Assembly: GCA_028284235.1 (NCBI GenBank)
Contig: JANQSC010000054.1
Span: 248,001-312,000 of the forward strand
Direction: 5' to 3'
Length of the DNA stretch: 64,000 nucleotides
From: Opitutaceae bacterium
GTDB lineage: Bacteria; Verrucomicrobiota; Verrucomicrobiia; Opitutales; Opitutaceae
A program made the position numbers and the translations under genes. Every line of letters begins with the position of its first letter. Position 1 is the stretch's first letter. Shown here one piece after another: positions 1-8,721 of this stretch. The notes under the pieces were generated by a model. That model saw nothing but the letters and a program-made list of their open reading frames with translations. It did no database searches and was not told the DNA's origin.

Positions 1-721
1 CGGAGTGAAAAAAAGAGGTAAGAAGAACGGGAATTTGGTTCTTTTTGGGAATCCCCTGCTGGTAGGTAAGGAGTCCAGCCGACCAATGGCATTCGTTGAG
101 ATGTTCAATTTGCGAGGGTACGGCCAGACCGATACGACGGTAGCCCAGTTGAGTGAGTTTGTTGATCGCGGTTGTGATGTCTTTCGTGTAGTCGCGAGCC
201 GCCCGATGCATTTGCGGGCTTTTGACGGAATAGCCCATAGTGGCGCAAGCGAATCGAGAGATGTCCATGTCCATGCGGGCGTTCATCTCAAACTGAGGTA
301 TGATTATCAGGGCGATGATGCCGCGGCTGCGCAGAATCGTGTTGAGGCGTTTGGGGGACAGGTCCGGCTGGCCGAGCCAAAAATGATCTAGTTTGTAGTT
401 GAAGGCTTCCGCCCGTTCGCGACAACCTTGGATAAACGGCGGGAGGGACTTCCACTTTTTCCATCCGTTCCTTTGGGGAAAGAGATCGATCAAGCCTATG
501 GTTCCAGTGGTCTGCGTCTTGCGTGTTCGCTTCAGTTGCGACATGAGAGCGGATACCATGGGACTGGGTCTGTATCCAATTTCTTGGGCTACTTTTTGGA
601 TGCGCTCGCAGGTCTCTCGGCTCTGCATTGGATCGTTGCGAAGGGCTCGGCTAACGGTGCTGCGAGAAAGCCCGGTCCGGTCCGCGATTGTCTGAAGCGT
701 TGGCTGAATATCCGTCTTCAT
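1..721 (-). CDS. LacI-family transcriptional regulator (partial, runs off left edge)
   Basis: The minus-strand frame from the ATG at 721 is open without a stop to base 1, giving 240 codons of the N-terminal part. Residues 9-31 form the LacI helix-turn-helix (LQTIADRTGLSRSTVSRALR), followed by a hinge-like region (QKVAQEIGYRPSPMVSALM) and the start of a periplasmic-binding-protein-like effector domain (TTGTIGLIDL, then RGIIALIIPQFE, then LGYRRIGLAVPS). The C-terminal ligand pocket is missing, so the effector is unknown. It is divergent from a DapA-like aldolase gene, the usual arrangement for a local sugar-catabolism repressor. A candidate operator lies at 753-766, between the two starts. Family call is firm; target genes are inferred. 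Confidence 0.9.
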   Translation of the reverse strand, partial: MKTDIQPTLQTIADRTGLSRSTVSRALRNDPMQSRETCERIQKVAQEIGYRPSPMVSALMSQLKRTRKTQTTGTIGLIDLFPQRNGWKKWKSLPPFIQGCRERAEAFNYKLDHFWLGQPDLSPKRLNTILRSRGIIALIIIPQFEMNARMDMDISRFACATMGYSVKSPQMHRAARDYTKDITTAINKLTQLGYRRIGLAVPSQIEHLNECHWSAGLLTYQQGIPKKNQIPVLLTSFFHS

Positions 722-752
722 GGGGGCAGGCGTAGCGCGAATGCGGCGCTTT

Positions 753-766
753 TGCAACGAATTGTG
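753..766. promoter_or_regulatory. Candidate LacI-type operator, copy 1 (imperfect palindrome)
   Basis: The stretch TGCAACGAATTGTG lies in the 172-bp divergent region between the LacI-family gene and the DapA-like gene. It matches the better palindrome at 2062-2075 at 11 of 14 positions and shares the following AAA. It is an inferred operator only. Confidence 0.4.
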
Positions 767-893
767 AAATATCTCTGTGGACGGCAGCGGTAGAGGGGCG
801 CTTTGATGTTGGCGTTTTCTTTAGGTTCCCGGATCGACAGCTTGAAGTCGGATGAGCATTCGCTTCCTGCATCTCAGTTTCCAGATTTAAACT

Positions 894-1859
894 ATGAAAC
901 AAACCGATAATTACAGAGGCATTTTTACGATCCCTTCCACGCCTTTTCAAGAGGATGGGCAAATTGATGTAGAGGGATTTCGTCGAGTGGTTGACTTTTG
1001 TATCGAGTGCGGGGCCCACGGGCTTGTCTACCCGGTCAATGCGAGCGAGTGGATTCATCTCACCGATGATGAACGCCTGAAGCTCACGGAGATTCTGGTC
1101 GAACAAAACGCCGGTCGGTTGCCGGTGGTGGTGAGCGTGACCTCCAACAGCAAGGAGGGGTCCTCGCGATTTGCGTCCCATGCTGCTAGTGTAGGAGCGG
1201 ACGCCTTGATTGCGATGCCGCCAGTCGTACGGATGCGAGATCATTCGGAAAAAGTAATCTACGAGTATTTTCAAGAGATCTCGAATGTAGCGAAGCTTCC
1301 CATCTTCATACAGAATTGGACCGGTCCAATCGGAACGGTCATGTCGTCAAATTTCCTATTGCGGCTCTGTCGTGAGATCGAGCACGTCAGCTATATCAAG
1401 GAGGAGACAATCCCGAGCACGACGCGCTTGACGGAAATCGTGGAGGGGAATGATGGTTCGGTGAAAGGATTTTTCGGTGGTTCGGGAGGTCGCTATCTGA
1501 TCGAGGAATACCTCAGGAAAACGGACGGCAATATGCCAGGCTGTCACGTGACGGATGTCGTCGTGGCCTTTTGGAACGCCCTGGAAAACGGGGACGATGC
1601 GCGAGCTCAGCATATCTACAAGGAGATGGCTCCGCTCTTCTTTTTCGAGTCGCAGCTCTCGGGTTGCTATAAAGAAGTCTTGAAGCGTCGTGGCGTGATT
1701 GACTGCGCGAAGAAAAGGAACGGGGACATGCCCCTGGATGCAATCGCATCCGAGTATCTCGACCGAGTTCTACAGGATTTAGAGCCGCTCATGACTTGGG
1801 GCAAATCGACCGGAACGCAATCGCAAGGAGATCAAGAGATATCAGGAGTAGCAGTTTAA
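894..1859 (+). CDS. Dihydrodipicolinate synthase (DapA)/N-acetylneuraminate lyase family protein
   Basis: 321-residue class I aldolase-type TIM barrel, cytoplasmic (no signal peptide). The family makes or breaks C-C bonds of 2-keto acids through a Schiff-base lysine; here the lysine is probably K169 in HVSYIKEET. The N-terminal GIFTIPSTPF and the ADALIAMPP strand are typical. The usual YNxP tyrosine (for example Y133 of the E. coli enzyme) appears replaced: the segment reads PIFIQNWTGP, with Q140 at the tyrosine position. The context (enolase-type and IlvD/Edd dehydratases, SDRs) suggests a 2-keto-3-deoxy sugar-acid aldolase rather than lysine biosynthesis, but the substrate cannot be read from sequence. 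Confidence 0.85.
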   Translation: MKQTDNYRGIFTIPSTPFQEDGQIDVEGFRRVVDFCIECGAHGLVYPVNASEWIHLTDDERLKLTEILVEQNAGRLPVVVSVTSNSKEGSSRFASHAASVGADALIAMPPVVRMRDHSEKVIYEYFQEISNVAKLPIFIQNWTGPIGTVMSSNFLLRLCREIEHVSYIKEETIPSTTRLTEIVEGNDGSVKGFFGGSGGRYLIEEYLRKTDGNMPGCHVTDVVVAFWNALENGDDARAQHIYKEMAPLFFFESQLSGCYKEVLKRRGVIDCAKKRNGDMPLDAIASEYLDRVLQDLEPLMTWGKSTGTQSQGDQEISGVAV

Positions 1860-2222
1860 AGACGTCGCGAACTGCCCGCTGCAGCGTTAGCTGCGATTGA
1901 GCGCGCCAAGTCGTTGGATCCGATTTACGAATACAAGTTCTACAGAAATGAGAGCGTTTCTAGGTGATTCGCTCCAGTGGTCTAGTGCCATCGAGCTGGT
2001 GCCAAAACGTAGTAAATAATTAAATACAAATGGATGTTCGATAAGACGAAAAGGAGATTAACACAACGAGTTGTGAAACGAGTGTGTCGCTCGAATTCGG
2101 CGAGAAGATTTCTATTCAACTATTTCCCGGATTACCCCTCTCATGGTTTAAGGCGTTGCCGCTTTGATGCCTCAAGCGCGGTAAATTGGGCTTGGACTAC
2201 AAATGATATAACCCACCATCTT
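1860..2222. other. Non-coding leader upstream of TonB receptor
   Basis: 363 bp between the aldolase and the TonB receptor start. The receptor frame is open upstream to 2034, but that stretch encodes basic, non-signal-like sequence and contains the palindrome at 2062-2075, so I treat it as leader. No RNA gene was recognised. Confidence 0.5.
2062..2075. promoter_or_regulatory. Candidate LacI-type operator, copy 2 (perfect arms)
   Basis: CACAAC-GA-GTTGTG: 6-bp arms with exact inverted symmetry around a 2-bp centre, about 150 bp upstream of the TonB receptor start at 2223. The 15-mer ACAACGAGTTGTGAA (2063-2077) recurs exactly at 12112-12126. Likely bound by the LacI-family protein encoded at the left edge; this is inference. 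Confidence 0.5.
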
Positions 2223-5200
2223 ATGAAAACTGTATCAATACGCGAGTATTCACCGAAATGGGACCCGTTCAGGGTGGCTGTTTCGATTTTGGTTGGATTT
2301 GGCTTATTCGCAGCCGGTCTAAATGGCCAGGACGACGACCCGTCTGACGAAGTGATCTACGAGCTATCTCCGTTTACTGTCGACGCGGGCGATGCCGAAG
2401 GCTATCGCGCCACGAGCACGCTTGCCGGAACCCGCCTCAAGACGCAACTGAAAGACTTGGGGTCAGCGATTTCGGTTGTGACAGACGAGATGTTCGAGGA
2501 CACGGGCGCCGTAGACGCCTCGACCATTTTAAGCTATACGCTGGGAACGGAAGTCGGAGGTGAGCAAGGGAATTACTCCGACGGCTTAGGGCGCAATCAC
2601 AACGGTCGCGCAACTCAGGACGCGCAGCGCCTTGATTCCGAGAACTCTCAACGTGTGCGTGGTCTGGCCCAAGCATCGCTAACCCGGGATTTCTTTCTGA
2701 CGGACATTCCCTTCGACTCCTACAACACGGACCGGGTTGACATAAGCCGTGGGGCGAACTCGCTTTTATTTGGTATCGGGGAGCCGGGAGGCATTCTGAA
2801 CAACAGCACCCACCGGGCATCTGCCACAGGTCGAGATTTTGGCGAAGTTAGTTTTCGTATTGGGGAGCGCAACAGCTGGCGGGCGACAACGGATATTCAC
2901 AAGGTCGTACTTGAGGACCGTTTGGCGGTGCGGTTTTCCGCAATGAATGAAGATTTCAACTACCAGCAGCGGCCTGCCTATGAAACGGACAAGCGGGCCT
3001 TTGTCGCTATGGAAGGTGTACTTTTCAAGAACGAAAATAGCGACAGTTTCGGACCTTTGAAAGTGCGCGTTTCTGCAGAGTTAGGAGAAATCGAGGGCAC
3101 GCCGCCAAACATTATTCCACCGGGTGACAGCTTTAGTTCCTGGTGGGCGCTTCCTGATGCTAACGAACTTGCCCAAGTACCCGGGGTGGTCATCCCATTC
3201 TATCACCCGCAGGCCGGCTCTATTGATCCGAGCAAGGTCGAGAGCATTCCAGATCCCGACGACATCTTCAGCTACGGCCGCTACCACAACGATCTAACCG
3301 ATCCGGCAACTGGCGCGCCGCTGGTAATTGACAGCTGGATGCCCAAAATGATTATCGATTCCCGCCTGGGCCTCAATCCCCACAGCAACATTCCCTTTAT
3401 GGGGGACACTACGGGCAATCACGATGTTGGCATTCGGTTTCAATCTTCGAATGATCCGCTGAGCACTGTGGTATACGCATTGGCTTCGCGCAATGGAGAT
3501 CCAACTACGCAACTCGATGGCAGAAGGCGTGAGCTGGTCAGTCAGAGTTTCTTTGCCAGCCAAAGAAACGGGCAACGTATCCCCAACTTCACAGTCCCCG
3601 TCATCATGAATCGGAACATTTGGGACAATCCAAATCAGCTCATTCAGGGAACCACTAATTTCGTGTCAAAGGACTTCGAGGCCTACAATGCTGTGCTCGA
3701 GCAGACCTTCCTGAATGGAAACTTCGGATACGAAGTTGCATTCGATAAGCAGCGCTTCAAGCGCTACGGTTTCCTGCCGTTCAATTCGCAAGAAGTCAAT
3801 GGAGATACGGGCAGCTACGACGTCTATCTCGATATGGCGACGCACTATGCCAACGGGGAGCAAAACCCGAATTTCGGACGTCCCATGATGCTGAATCGCG
3901 ATATTGGGTCTACCGATCAGAACGTGACGCGCAATCGCCATCGCGAAGCCTCTCGTGCAACCGTATTCTATCGCCACGACTTCGACGATCAATCCGAGCA
4001 GTTGGGCAAATGGTTGGGCGAACATACGTTCACCGCGTTCTACAACAAGCAGAAGGTGGACGTGCACAATACGGACTACTCCCACTACTGGTCCACTGGT
4101 GGCGATCCGGATTTCTTAAGTCGGAGCGCGAATGCTTGGGACCGTCGTCTACGTCAAAGAGTCTACCTCGGGCCCTCGGTACTTGGCTTGAACTCCCCTG
4201 ACGATATCGAATTGCATCGCATCAACGTTCCGCTCATCAACGAGCCGGGCGTGAGCTATCAGGCCAATGTGTGGAGCAACTCCATCGATGGTGGATCTGC
4301 TCAGCAATACAATTACACGACGAATCGTCTCTGGGACAGCGTCAGCCGCGGCAGACAGGAAATCGATACCAACGTTCTTAGCTGGCAAGGTAGGCTGCTC
4401 GACAATCATCTCGTTTTGCTCTACGGCGAACGCGAAGACGATCCGACTGCGTACAACAATGTCACTCGCTCCCAGCTGCAAGCAATGGGCTTGGACGATC
4501 GCTTCCCGGGAGGCGGCCGCGATCCCGCAGCGGCTAGGCTGCAGGATACGCCCGTCGAAGGTATCGACAGTCGCGATACGAAAACCAAGAGCGCTGTTTT
4601 GCACGTGCCGACCAATTACATGCCTAGTGGAGTTGGTCTGAGCTTCCACTGGAGCGAGTCGGAGAACTTCGATCTCTCGACCAGCCGCGCCAACATGTAC
4701 GGCGAACTGCTTTCGCCGCCGCTAGGCGAAACTCAAGAACAGGGATTCTCCGTGTCTCTATGGGAGAACAGTCTGATCGCGCGTTTCAATTGGTTCGAAA
4801 CCGGCAGCACGGGTGTGTCTCATAGCATTAGCAGCGATGCCAATGCCTATAATGCCGGAGCGGGTGGGATCCGCTGGTGGCTGCAGCGTTGGGTTGATGC
4901 TTATGAAACCATGGATTTCGCGGACGCGGCCGCGGCCGTAACCCCGGAAGGAATGACCTTCCCGTTCTCTTCTTATGATGAGGTGTTCAATGAAATTACA
5001 TCCTGGGTTCCGTCGCGGGTTCAAGCGGTTCGCGATCTGAGGGTGGATACGTCGGATCCTAACGATGTCGAAATTCGCCAGGAGCCATTAGGCGGTTCGG
5101 AATCGTATACGAGAGATACCATTTCCGAAGGTTTCGAAATCGATTTGACCTGGAATATCAGGTCCAACTGGCGTCTCGCTTTGAACGTGGCGCAGCAAGA

Positions 5201-5771
5201 GGCAATGCAGTCCAATACGACGCCGGTTCTCAAGGAAGTCTTCGACGATGTGCAATCCGCTTTGGAAAGCTCTCCGTTGATAGACTTCCTGGACTTCCCG
5301 ACTGCTCCGGGACTCACCTATCGCTCGCGCTTCAACGGAATCAACGTCCCTGCGATCCAAGCGGCTCTGGCGTTCGACAACGCCAAGGTGCTGGAGCTGC
5401 GCGAGTGGCGCTATAATCTGATTACCAACTATCAGATCGAAGAGGGCGCGTTCAAGGGTACTGGTATTGGCGGCGCATGGCGTTGGCAGGACCAAGCCGC
5501 AATCGGCTATCCGAATGTTCTCGTCAATGGAGCGGTCGTGCCCGACGTGAACAATCCCTTCTTCGGTCCGTCCGAATCCAACATCGACTTGTGGGCGAGC
5601 TATGGTCGTCCGTTAAACGATGTGATCGATTGGAAGATTCAATTGAACATTCGCAATGCGATAGGCGATAGCGATTACATCCCCGTCATTATTAATCCGG
5701 ACGGCAATGTTGCTGTCGTTCGCAATCCTAATCCGAAGGAGTTCTTCATTACTAATACTTTCAGTTTTTAA
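2223..5771 (+). CDS. TonB-dependent outer-membrane receptor (SusC-like role in glycan uptake)
   Basis: 1182 residues from the ATG at 2223, chosen because it is followed by a plausible signal peptide (hydrophobic segment VAVSILVGFGLFAAGLNG, then QDDD) while the longer open frame from 2034 adds a basic non-signal stretch. After cleavage comes the box YELSPFTVDAGDAEGYRATS and a plug domain (LKDLGSAISVVTDEMF; later DRVDISRGANSLLFGIGEPGG). The rest is a large beta-barrel ending in an aromatic C-terminus (FFITNTFSF). No N-terminal STN domain is present, unlike the receptor at the right edge. It should import a large substrate across the outer membrane using TonB energy. A terminator follows at 5803, separating it from the sulfatase operon. 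Confidence 0.92.
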   Translation: MKTVSIREYSPKWDPFRVAVSILVGFGLFAAGLNGQDDDPSDEVIYELSPFTVDAGDAEGYRATSTLAGTRLKTQLKDLGSAISVVTDEMFEDTGAVDASTILSYTLGTEVGGEQGNYSDGLGRNHNGRATQDAQRLDSENSQRVRGLAQASLTRDFFLTDIPFDSYNTDRVDISRGANSLLFGIGEPGGILNNSTHRASATGRDFGEVSFRIGERNSWRATTDIHKVVLEDRLAVRFSAMNEDFNYQQRPAYETDKRAFVAMEGVLFKNENSDSFGPLKVRVSAELGEIEGTPPNIIPPGDSFSSWWALPDANELAQVPGVVIPFYHPQAGSIDPSKVESIPDPDDIFSYGRYHNDLTDPATGAPLVIDSWMPKMIIDSRLGLNPHSNIPFMGDTTGNHDVGIRFQSSNDPLSTVVYALASRNGDPTTQLDGRRRELVSQSFFASQRNGQRIPNFTVPVIMNRNIWDNPNQLIQGTTNFVSKDFEAYNAVLEQTFLNGNFGYEVAFDKQRFKRYGFLPFNSQEVNGDTGSYDVYLDMATHYANGEQNPNFGRPMMLNRDIGSTDQNVTRNRHREASRATVFYRHDFDDQSEQLGKWLGEHTFTAFYNKQKVDVHNTDYSHYWSTGGDPDFLSRSANAWDRRLRQRVYLGPSVLGLNSPDDIELHRINVPLINEPGVSYQANVWSNSIDGGSAQQYNYTTNRLWDSVSRGRQEIDTNVLSWQGRLLDNHLVLLYGEREDDPTAYNNVTRSQLQAMGLDDRFPGGGRDPAAARLQDTPVEGIDSRDTKTKSAVLHVPTNYMPSGVGLSFHWSESENFDLSTSRANMYGELLSPPLGETQEQGFSVSLWENSLIARFNWFETGSTGVSHSISSDANAYNAGAGGIRWWLQRWVDAYETMDFADAAAAVTPEGMTFPFSSYDEVFNEITSWVPSRVQAVRDLRVDTSDPNDVEIRQEPLGGSESYTRDTISEGFEIDLTWNIRSNWRLALNVAQQEAMQSNTTPVLKEVFDDVQSALESSPLIDFLDFPTAPGLTYRSRFNGINVPAIQAALAFDNAKVLELREWRYNLITNYQIEEGAFKGTGIGGAWRWQDQAAIGYPNVLVNGAVVPDVNNPFFGPSESNIDLWASYGRPLNDVIDWKIQLNIRNAIGDSDYIPVIINPDGNVAVVRNPNPKEFFITNTFSF

Positions 5772-5802
5772 GGTAGTGACGTCTTAATTAGTAGTAGTTA
5801 CC

Positions 5803-5837
5803 AGCCCCTGCTCCTTGGCAGGGGCTGTCTATTTTTT
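5803..5837 (+). terminator. Rho-independent terminator after TonB receptor
   Basis: Perfect 9-bp stem AGCCCCTGC/GCAGGGGCT with a 6-nt loop (5803-5826), followed by GTCTATTTTTT. It lies 32 bp after the receptor stop. Confidence 0.88.
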
Positions 5838-5853
5838 ATAACGAGATCTTAGA

Positions 5854-5929
5854 GAGTGTTCAAAAAATCCAATTCCGTCGTGCACTTGAATCACACGTCG
5901 CTCACTCGAAAGCGACTTGTTGGACACTC
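5854..5929. repeat. Imperfect inverted repeat in intergenic region
   Basis: GAGTGTTCAA (5854-5863) pairs with TTGGACACTC (5920-5929) with one mismatch across a 56-nt interior that itself contains GTCGCT...AGCGAC. It sits between the terminator and the sulfatase start. A related AGTGT...ACACT hairpin is near 51091. Nature unknown; possibly a small dispersed element or a regulatory structure. Confidence 0.4.
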
Positions 5930-5957
5930 CCTTAGATACTTATAGGCCCTCGAATGC

Positions 5958-7496
5958 ATGGAATATAGAACTGGAGCTTTATTTGTTCGCGCTGCGATTG
6001 CGTTTCTAACGCTCGGCCTATGCCTTTCTGCCGAGGCCCGGTCGGAGCGTCCCAATATTCTAATTGTCGTTGCGGACGACCACTCCTATCCCCATGCGGG
6101 TGTATATGGAAGCGATTTGGTTGCTACGCCGAGTTTCGATCGGATCGCGAACGAAGGCGTTTTATTCCGCAATGCGTTTGCTTCCTCTCCGTCCTGCGCG
6201 CCCTCGCGAGCGGCAATTCTCGCTGGCATGCCCTTTTATCTGACGCAGAGCGCGGTCATGAATCACGGACATTGGCCTGCCGCGATTATTCCTTACCCGC
6301 GGTTGCTTAAAAAGGCGGGCTACTTGGTTGGATACACGGGCAAGACTTGGGGACCCGGATTCTACGACTACCCGGATATGGACAATGCGGGTGGGAACGC
6401 CTATAACGAAATTCGCCTGACGCCGCCCGACAGCGCTCTTAATAGCGTCGACTATGCGGCCAATTTCGAGGCGTTCCTGGAGGAACGAGATCCAGGTCAG
6501 CCCTTTCATTTTTGGTTCGGCCCTTCTGAGCCTCACCGTCCGCTAGCCGAAGGGATTGGAGAGCGCAACGGCTTGGATCCGTCGAAAGTACGCGTTCCGG
6601 CGTATTATCCCGATCTGCCGGAAGTGCGTATGGATATTTTGGATTACGCCTTCGAGATTCAATGGTACGATGCGCATTTGGGACGCATGATCGACCTGCT
6701 GGAAGCGGAGGGAGAGTTGGAAAACACCTTGATTATCGCCACCTCCGATCACGGCATGGCCTTCCCGAGGGCGAAAGCGGGTGTTTACGATGCGGGCATG
6801 CGCGTTCCGTTCGCTGCGATGTGGAAGGGGCGAATCCTATCTGGGCGTGAAGTGGACGATTTTCTGACCTTGGACGAACTGGCGCCGACTATCCTTGAGA
6901 TAGCGGGAGTGGAAAAGCCCGACCTGATGATCCGCGAAAGTATGGCGGCAATTCTGTTTTCCGAAAAGTCAGGTCAAGTGGATCCCGCCCGCGATCACTC
7001 TATCGGTGGAATCGAGCGCCACACGGGAACGCGTTCCGGGGGACCGGACTTTCCCATGCGAACCTATCGGAATTCCGAATACCGGCTTATTAAGAACTAT
7101 AAGCCCGAGAATCCGCCGGCAGGTCCGTTTCCGGGTGTGACTTGGCCGAGGGACGAGCCGGTTCGTGGATTTGGCGCGGTCGATGGCAGCCCCACTAAGA
7201 CTGCAGTATTCTTCAGCAAGGAATCGCATCCGCTCCCTTACGATCTGTGTTTCGGTCCCCGTCCTATGTACGAATTGTACGACGTTCGGAAGGACGTGGA
7301 TCAGGTGACGAATCTCGCCTTGGATCCGAATTATAGCGAGGTCGTCAGTCAGCTTGAGAAAGCGCTGGAAAACGAGTTGCGAGAAACGGGCGATCCACGA
7401 GCGATCGGGGATCCCGAAGCGTTCGAGCGCTGGCGCATGCTAATCAAAGCCAGATACCCCGAAGACGATTGGGAAGCGTATATGAAGAATCGCTAG
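5958..7496 (+). CDS. Sulfatase, type I formylglycine (heparan N-sulfatase-like)
   Basis: 512 residues with an N-terminal signal peptide (FVRAAIAFLTLGLCLSAEA), so probably periplasmic. Alkaline-phosphatase superfamily sulfatase: metal-binding ILIVVADDHS, then the signature SCAPSRAAILAG, whose C80 would be converted to formylglycine (C-x-P-S-R), then TGKTWGPG, EPHRP and a second metal-site segment ATSDHGMAFPRAK. The overall pattern resembles N-sulfoglucosamine sulfohydrolases. First gene of an apparent operon with an enolase-superfamily enzyme (31-bp gap), an Nramp-like transporter and a closely similar sulfatase at 10304. It would remove sulfate from an imported oligosaccharide. Linkage and substrate cannot be assigned. 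An anaerobic maturase or FGE is not in this window. Confidence 0.92.
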   Translation: MEYRTGALFVRAAIAFLTLGLCLSAEARSERPNILIVVADDHSYPHAGVYGSDLVATPSFDRIANEGVLFRNAFASSPSCAPSRAAILAGMPFYLTQSAVMNHGHWPAAIIPYPRLLKKAGYLVGYTGKTWGPGFYDYPDMDNAGGNAYNEIRLTPPDSALNSVDYAANFEAFLEERDPGQPFHFWFGPSEPHRPLAEGIGERNGLDPSKVRVPAYYPDLPEVRMDILDYAFEIQWYDAHLGRMIDLLEAEGELENTLIIATSDHGMAFPRAKAGVYDAGMRVPFAAMWKGRILSGREVDDFLTLDELAPTILEIAGVEKPDLMIRESMAAILFSEKSGQVDPARDHSIGGIERHTGTRSGGPDFPMRTYRNSEYRLIKNYKPENPPAGPFPGVTWPRDEPVRGFGAVDGSPTKTAVFFSKESHPLPYDLCFGPRPMYELYDVRKDVDQVTNLALDPNYSEVVSQLEKALENELRETGDPRAIGDPEAFERWRMLIKARYPEDDWEAYMKNR

Positions 7497-7527
7497 AGAA
7501 GACGTCGGGCGAGAACTGTATTTTTCA

Positions 7528-8685
7528 ATGAATACGAAAATCAAGGAAATCAGAATTCACACCTATCGATACGATACGCCGGATATCGGACTGGATCGAA
7601 CGGGAGCAATTCCGACTTACAGGCCGGGCGACACCTTTACGCGCGCCGAAGGCGTGCTGGAGATCGAAACCGAGGGCGGTATCGTAGGGCAGGTAGCGGG
7701 ATGGCCGCGTGTCGAAGGCGCCTTGTTGCCGGCGTTCAAGCATGCCTTGCTGGGCCGTGATGCACTGGATCGGGAAGCGATCAATCGCGATCTCAAACTG
7801 CTGTCCCGACACTATGGACGTCTCTCCATGGGTATTGTCGACGTTGCCCTCTGGGATATCGCAGGCAAAGTCTACGACGCGCCCATCTATCGCCTCCTGG
7901 GCGGAAGCCGCGAGCGCCTTCCATGCTACTCCAGCACAATGAACGGAGGCGATTCCGGAGGCTTGTCTACGCCGGAGTCTTATGGCGATTTCGCAGAGCA
8001 GTGCTTGGAAATGGGATACAGGGGATTCAAGATACACCCTTGGCCAGGACGACCGATCTCGGAGCACATTCGGGCCGTGGAATGCCTGGGCGAACGAGTC
8101 GGGGGCAAGATGGACCTGATGATCGATCCCTTCAGCTACTATCGCACTTTCGGCGAGGCAGTTAAGGTGGGCCAGGCTTGCGATGCGGCGGGCTTTTTTT
8201 GGCTGGAGGATTTGTATATGGATACAGGGGTGAGCGAGCCGGCCCACCGAAGGCTGCGTTCGTTGTTGAAGACGCCGTTTTTGCAGGGTGAACATCTGAG
8301 GGGGCTGGAGCAGCATATGAACCTGGTTTTCGCGGAAGCGACCGATTTCGTGCGGGGCGACGTGTTCTATGATGGCATTACCGGAACCATGAAGATCGCC
8401 CACGCGGCGGAGGCGAACGGCTTGGATCTCGAGATCCATAGCTGCGGGCCCGCCCAGCGGCATGCCATGGCCGCAATGGAGAACAGCAACTACTACGAAA
8501 TTGTATGGACCCATCCGGATACGGACATTCCGCTGATCACCGATGAACTGTATTTGGATTTCAAGGATGGAATCGAGTCGATTGATAGCGATGGGACAGT
8601 TGGCGTGCCACAGGGTCCCGGATTGGGGGTTACCTTGAACTGGGATTGGATCAAGCGCCAGAGCATTGGGACGGAAACGCTTTAG
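7528..8685 (+). CDS. Mandelate racemase/muconate lactonizing enzyme family (sugar-acid dehydratase-like)
   Basis: 385-residue cytoplasmic enolase-superfamily protein. The capping domain is followed by a barrel with three likely Mg2+ ligands: D200 (LMIDPFS), E227 (FFWLEDLY) and E255 (QGEHLRG). Candidate bases are K168 in GFKIH and H304 in LEIHSCG. The second residue of the usual K-x-K pair is histidine (H170). The DVALWDIAGK motif is typical of the mandelate racemase subgroup, many of which dehydrate aldonic acids to 2-keto-3-deoxy acids, the substrates of DapA-like aldolases such as the one at 894. Located 31 bp after the sulfatase and 36 bp before the transporter, so likely cotranscribed. 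Exact sugar acid unknown. Confidence 0.87.
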   Translation: MNTKIKEIRIHTYRYDTPDIGLDRTGAIPTYRPGDTFTRAEGVLEIETEGGIVGQVAGWPRVEGALLPAFKHALLGRDALDREAINRDLKLLSRHYGRLSMGIVDVALWDIAGKVYDAPIYRLLGGSRERLPCYSSTMNGGDSGGLSTPESYGDFAEQCLEMGYRGFKIHPWPGRPISEHIRAVECLGERVGGKMDLMIDPFSYYRTFGEAVKVGQACDAAGFFWLEDLYMDTGVSEPAHRRLRSLLKTPFLQGEHLRGLEQHMNLVFAEATDFVRGDVFYDGITGTMKIAHAAEANGLDLEIHSCGPAQRHAMAAMENSNYYEIVWTHPDTDIPLITDELYLDFKDGIESIDSDGTVGVPQGPGLGVTLNWDWIKRQSIGTETL

Positions 8686-8721
8686 GCCCAGTCGGAAGTC
8701 AACGGAATTTGAATTGTATCT

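Noticed and set aside
1186..1197. GTAGGAGCGG inside the DapA-like gene as a family A repeat fragment
   Set aside because: Only 10 bases match and they are part of a normal coding stretch (VGADA); likely chance.
7525..8514. Long minus-strand open frame (329 codons) opposite the enolase-superfamily gene
   Set aside because: Arg/His-rich shadow in the antisense of a gene with intact catalytic motifs; no domain or start signal.
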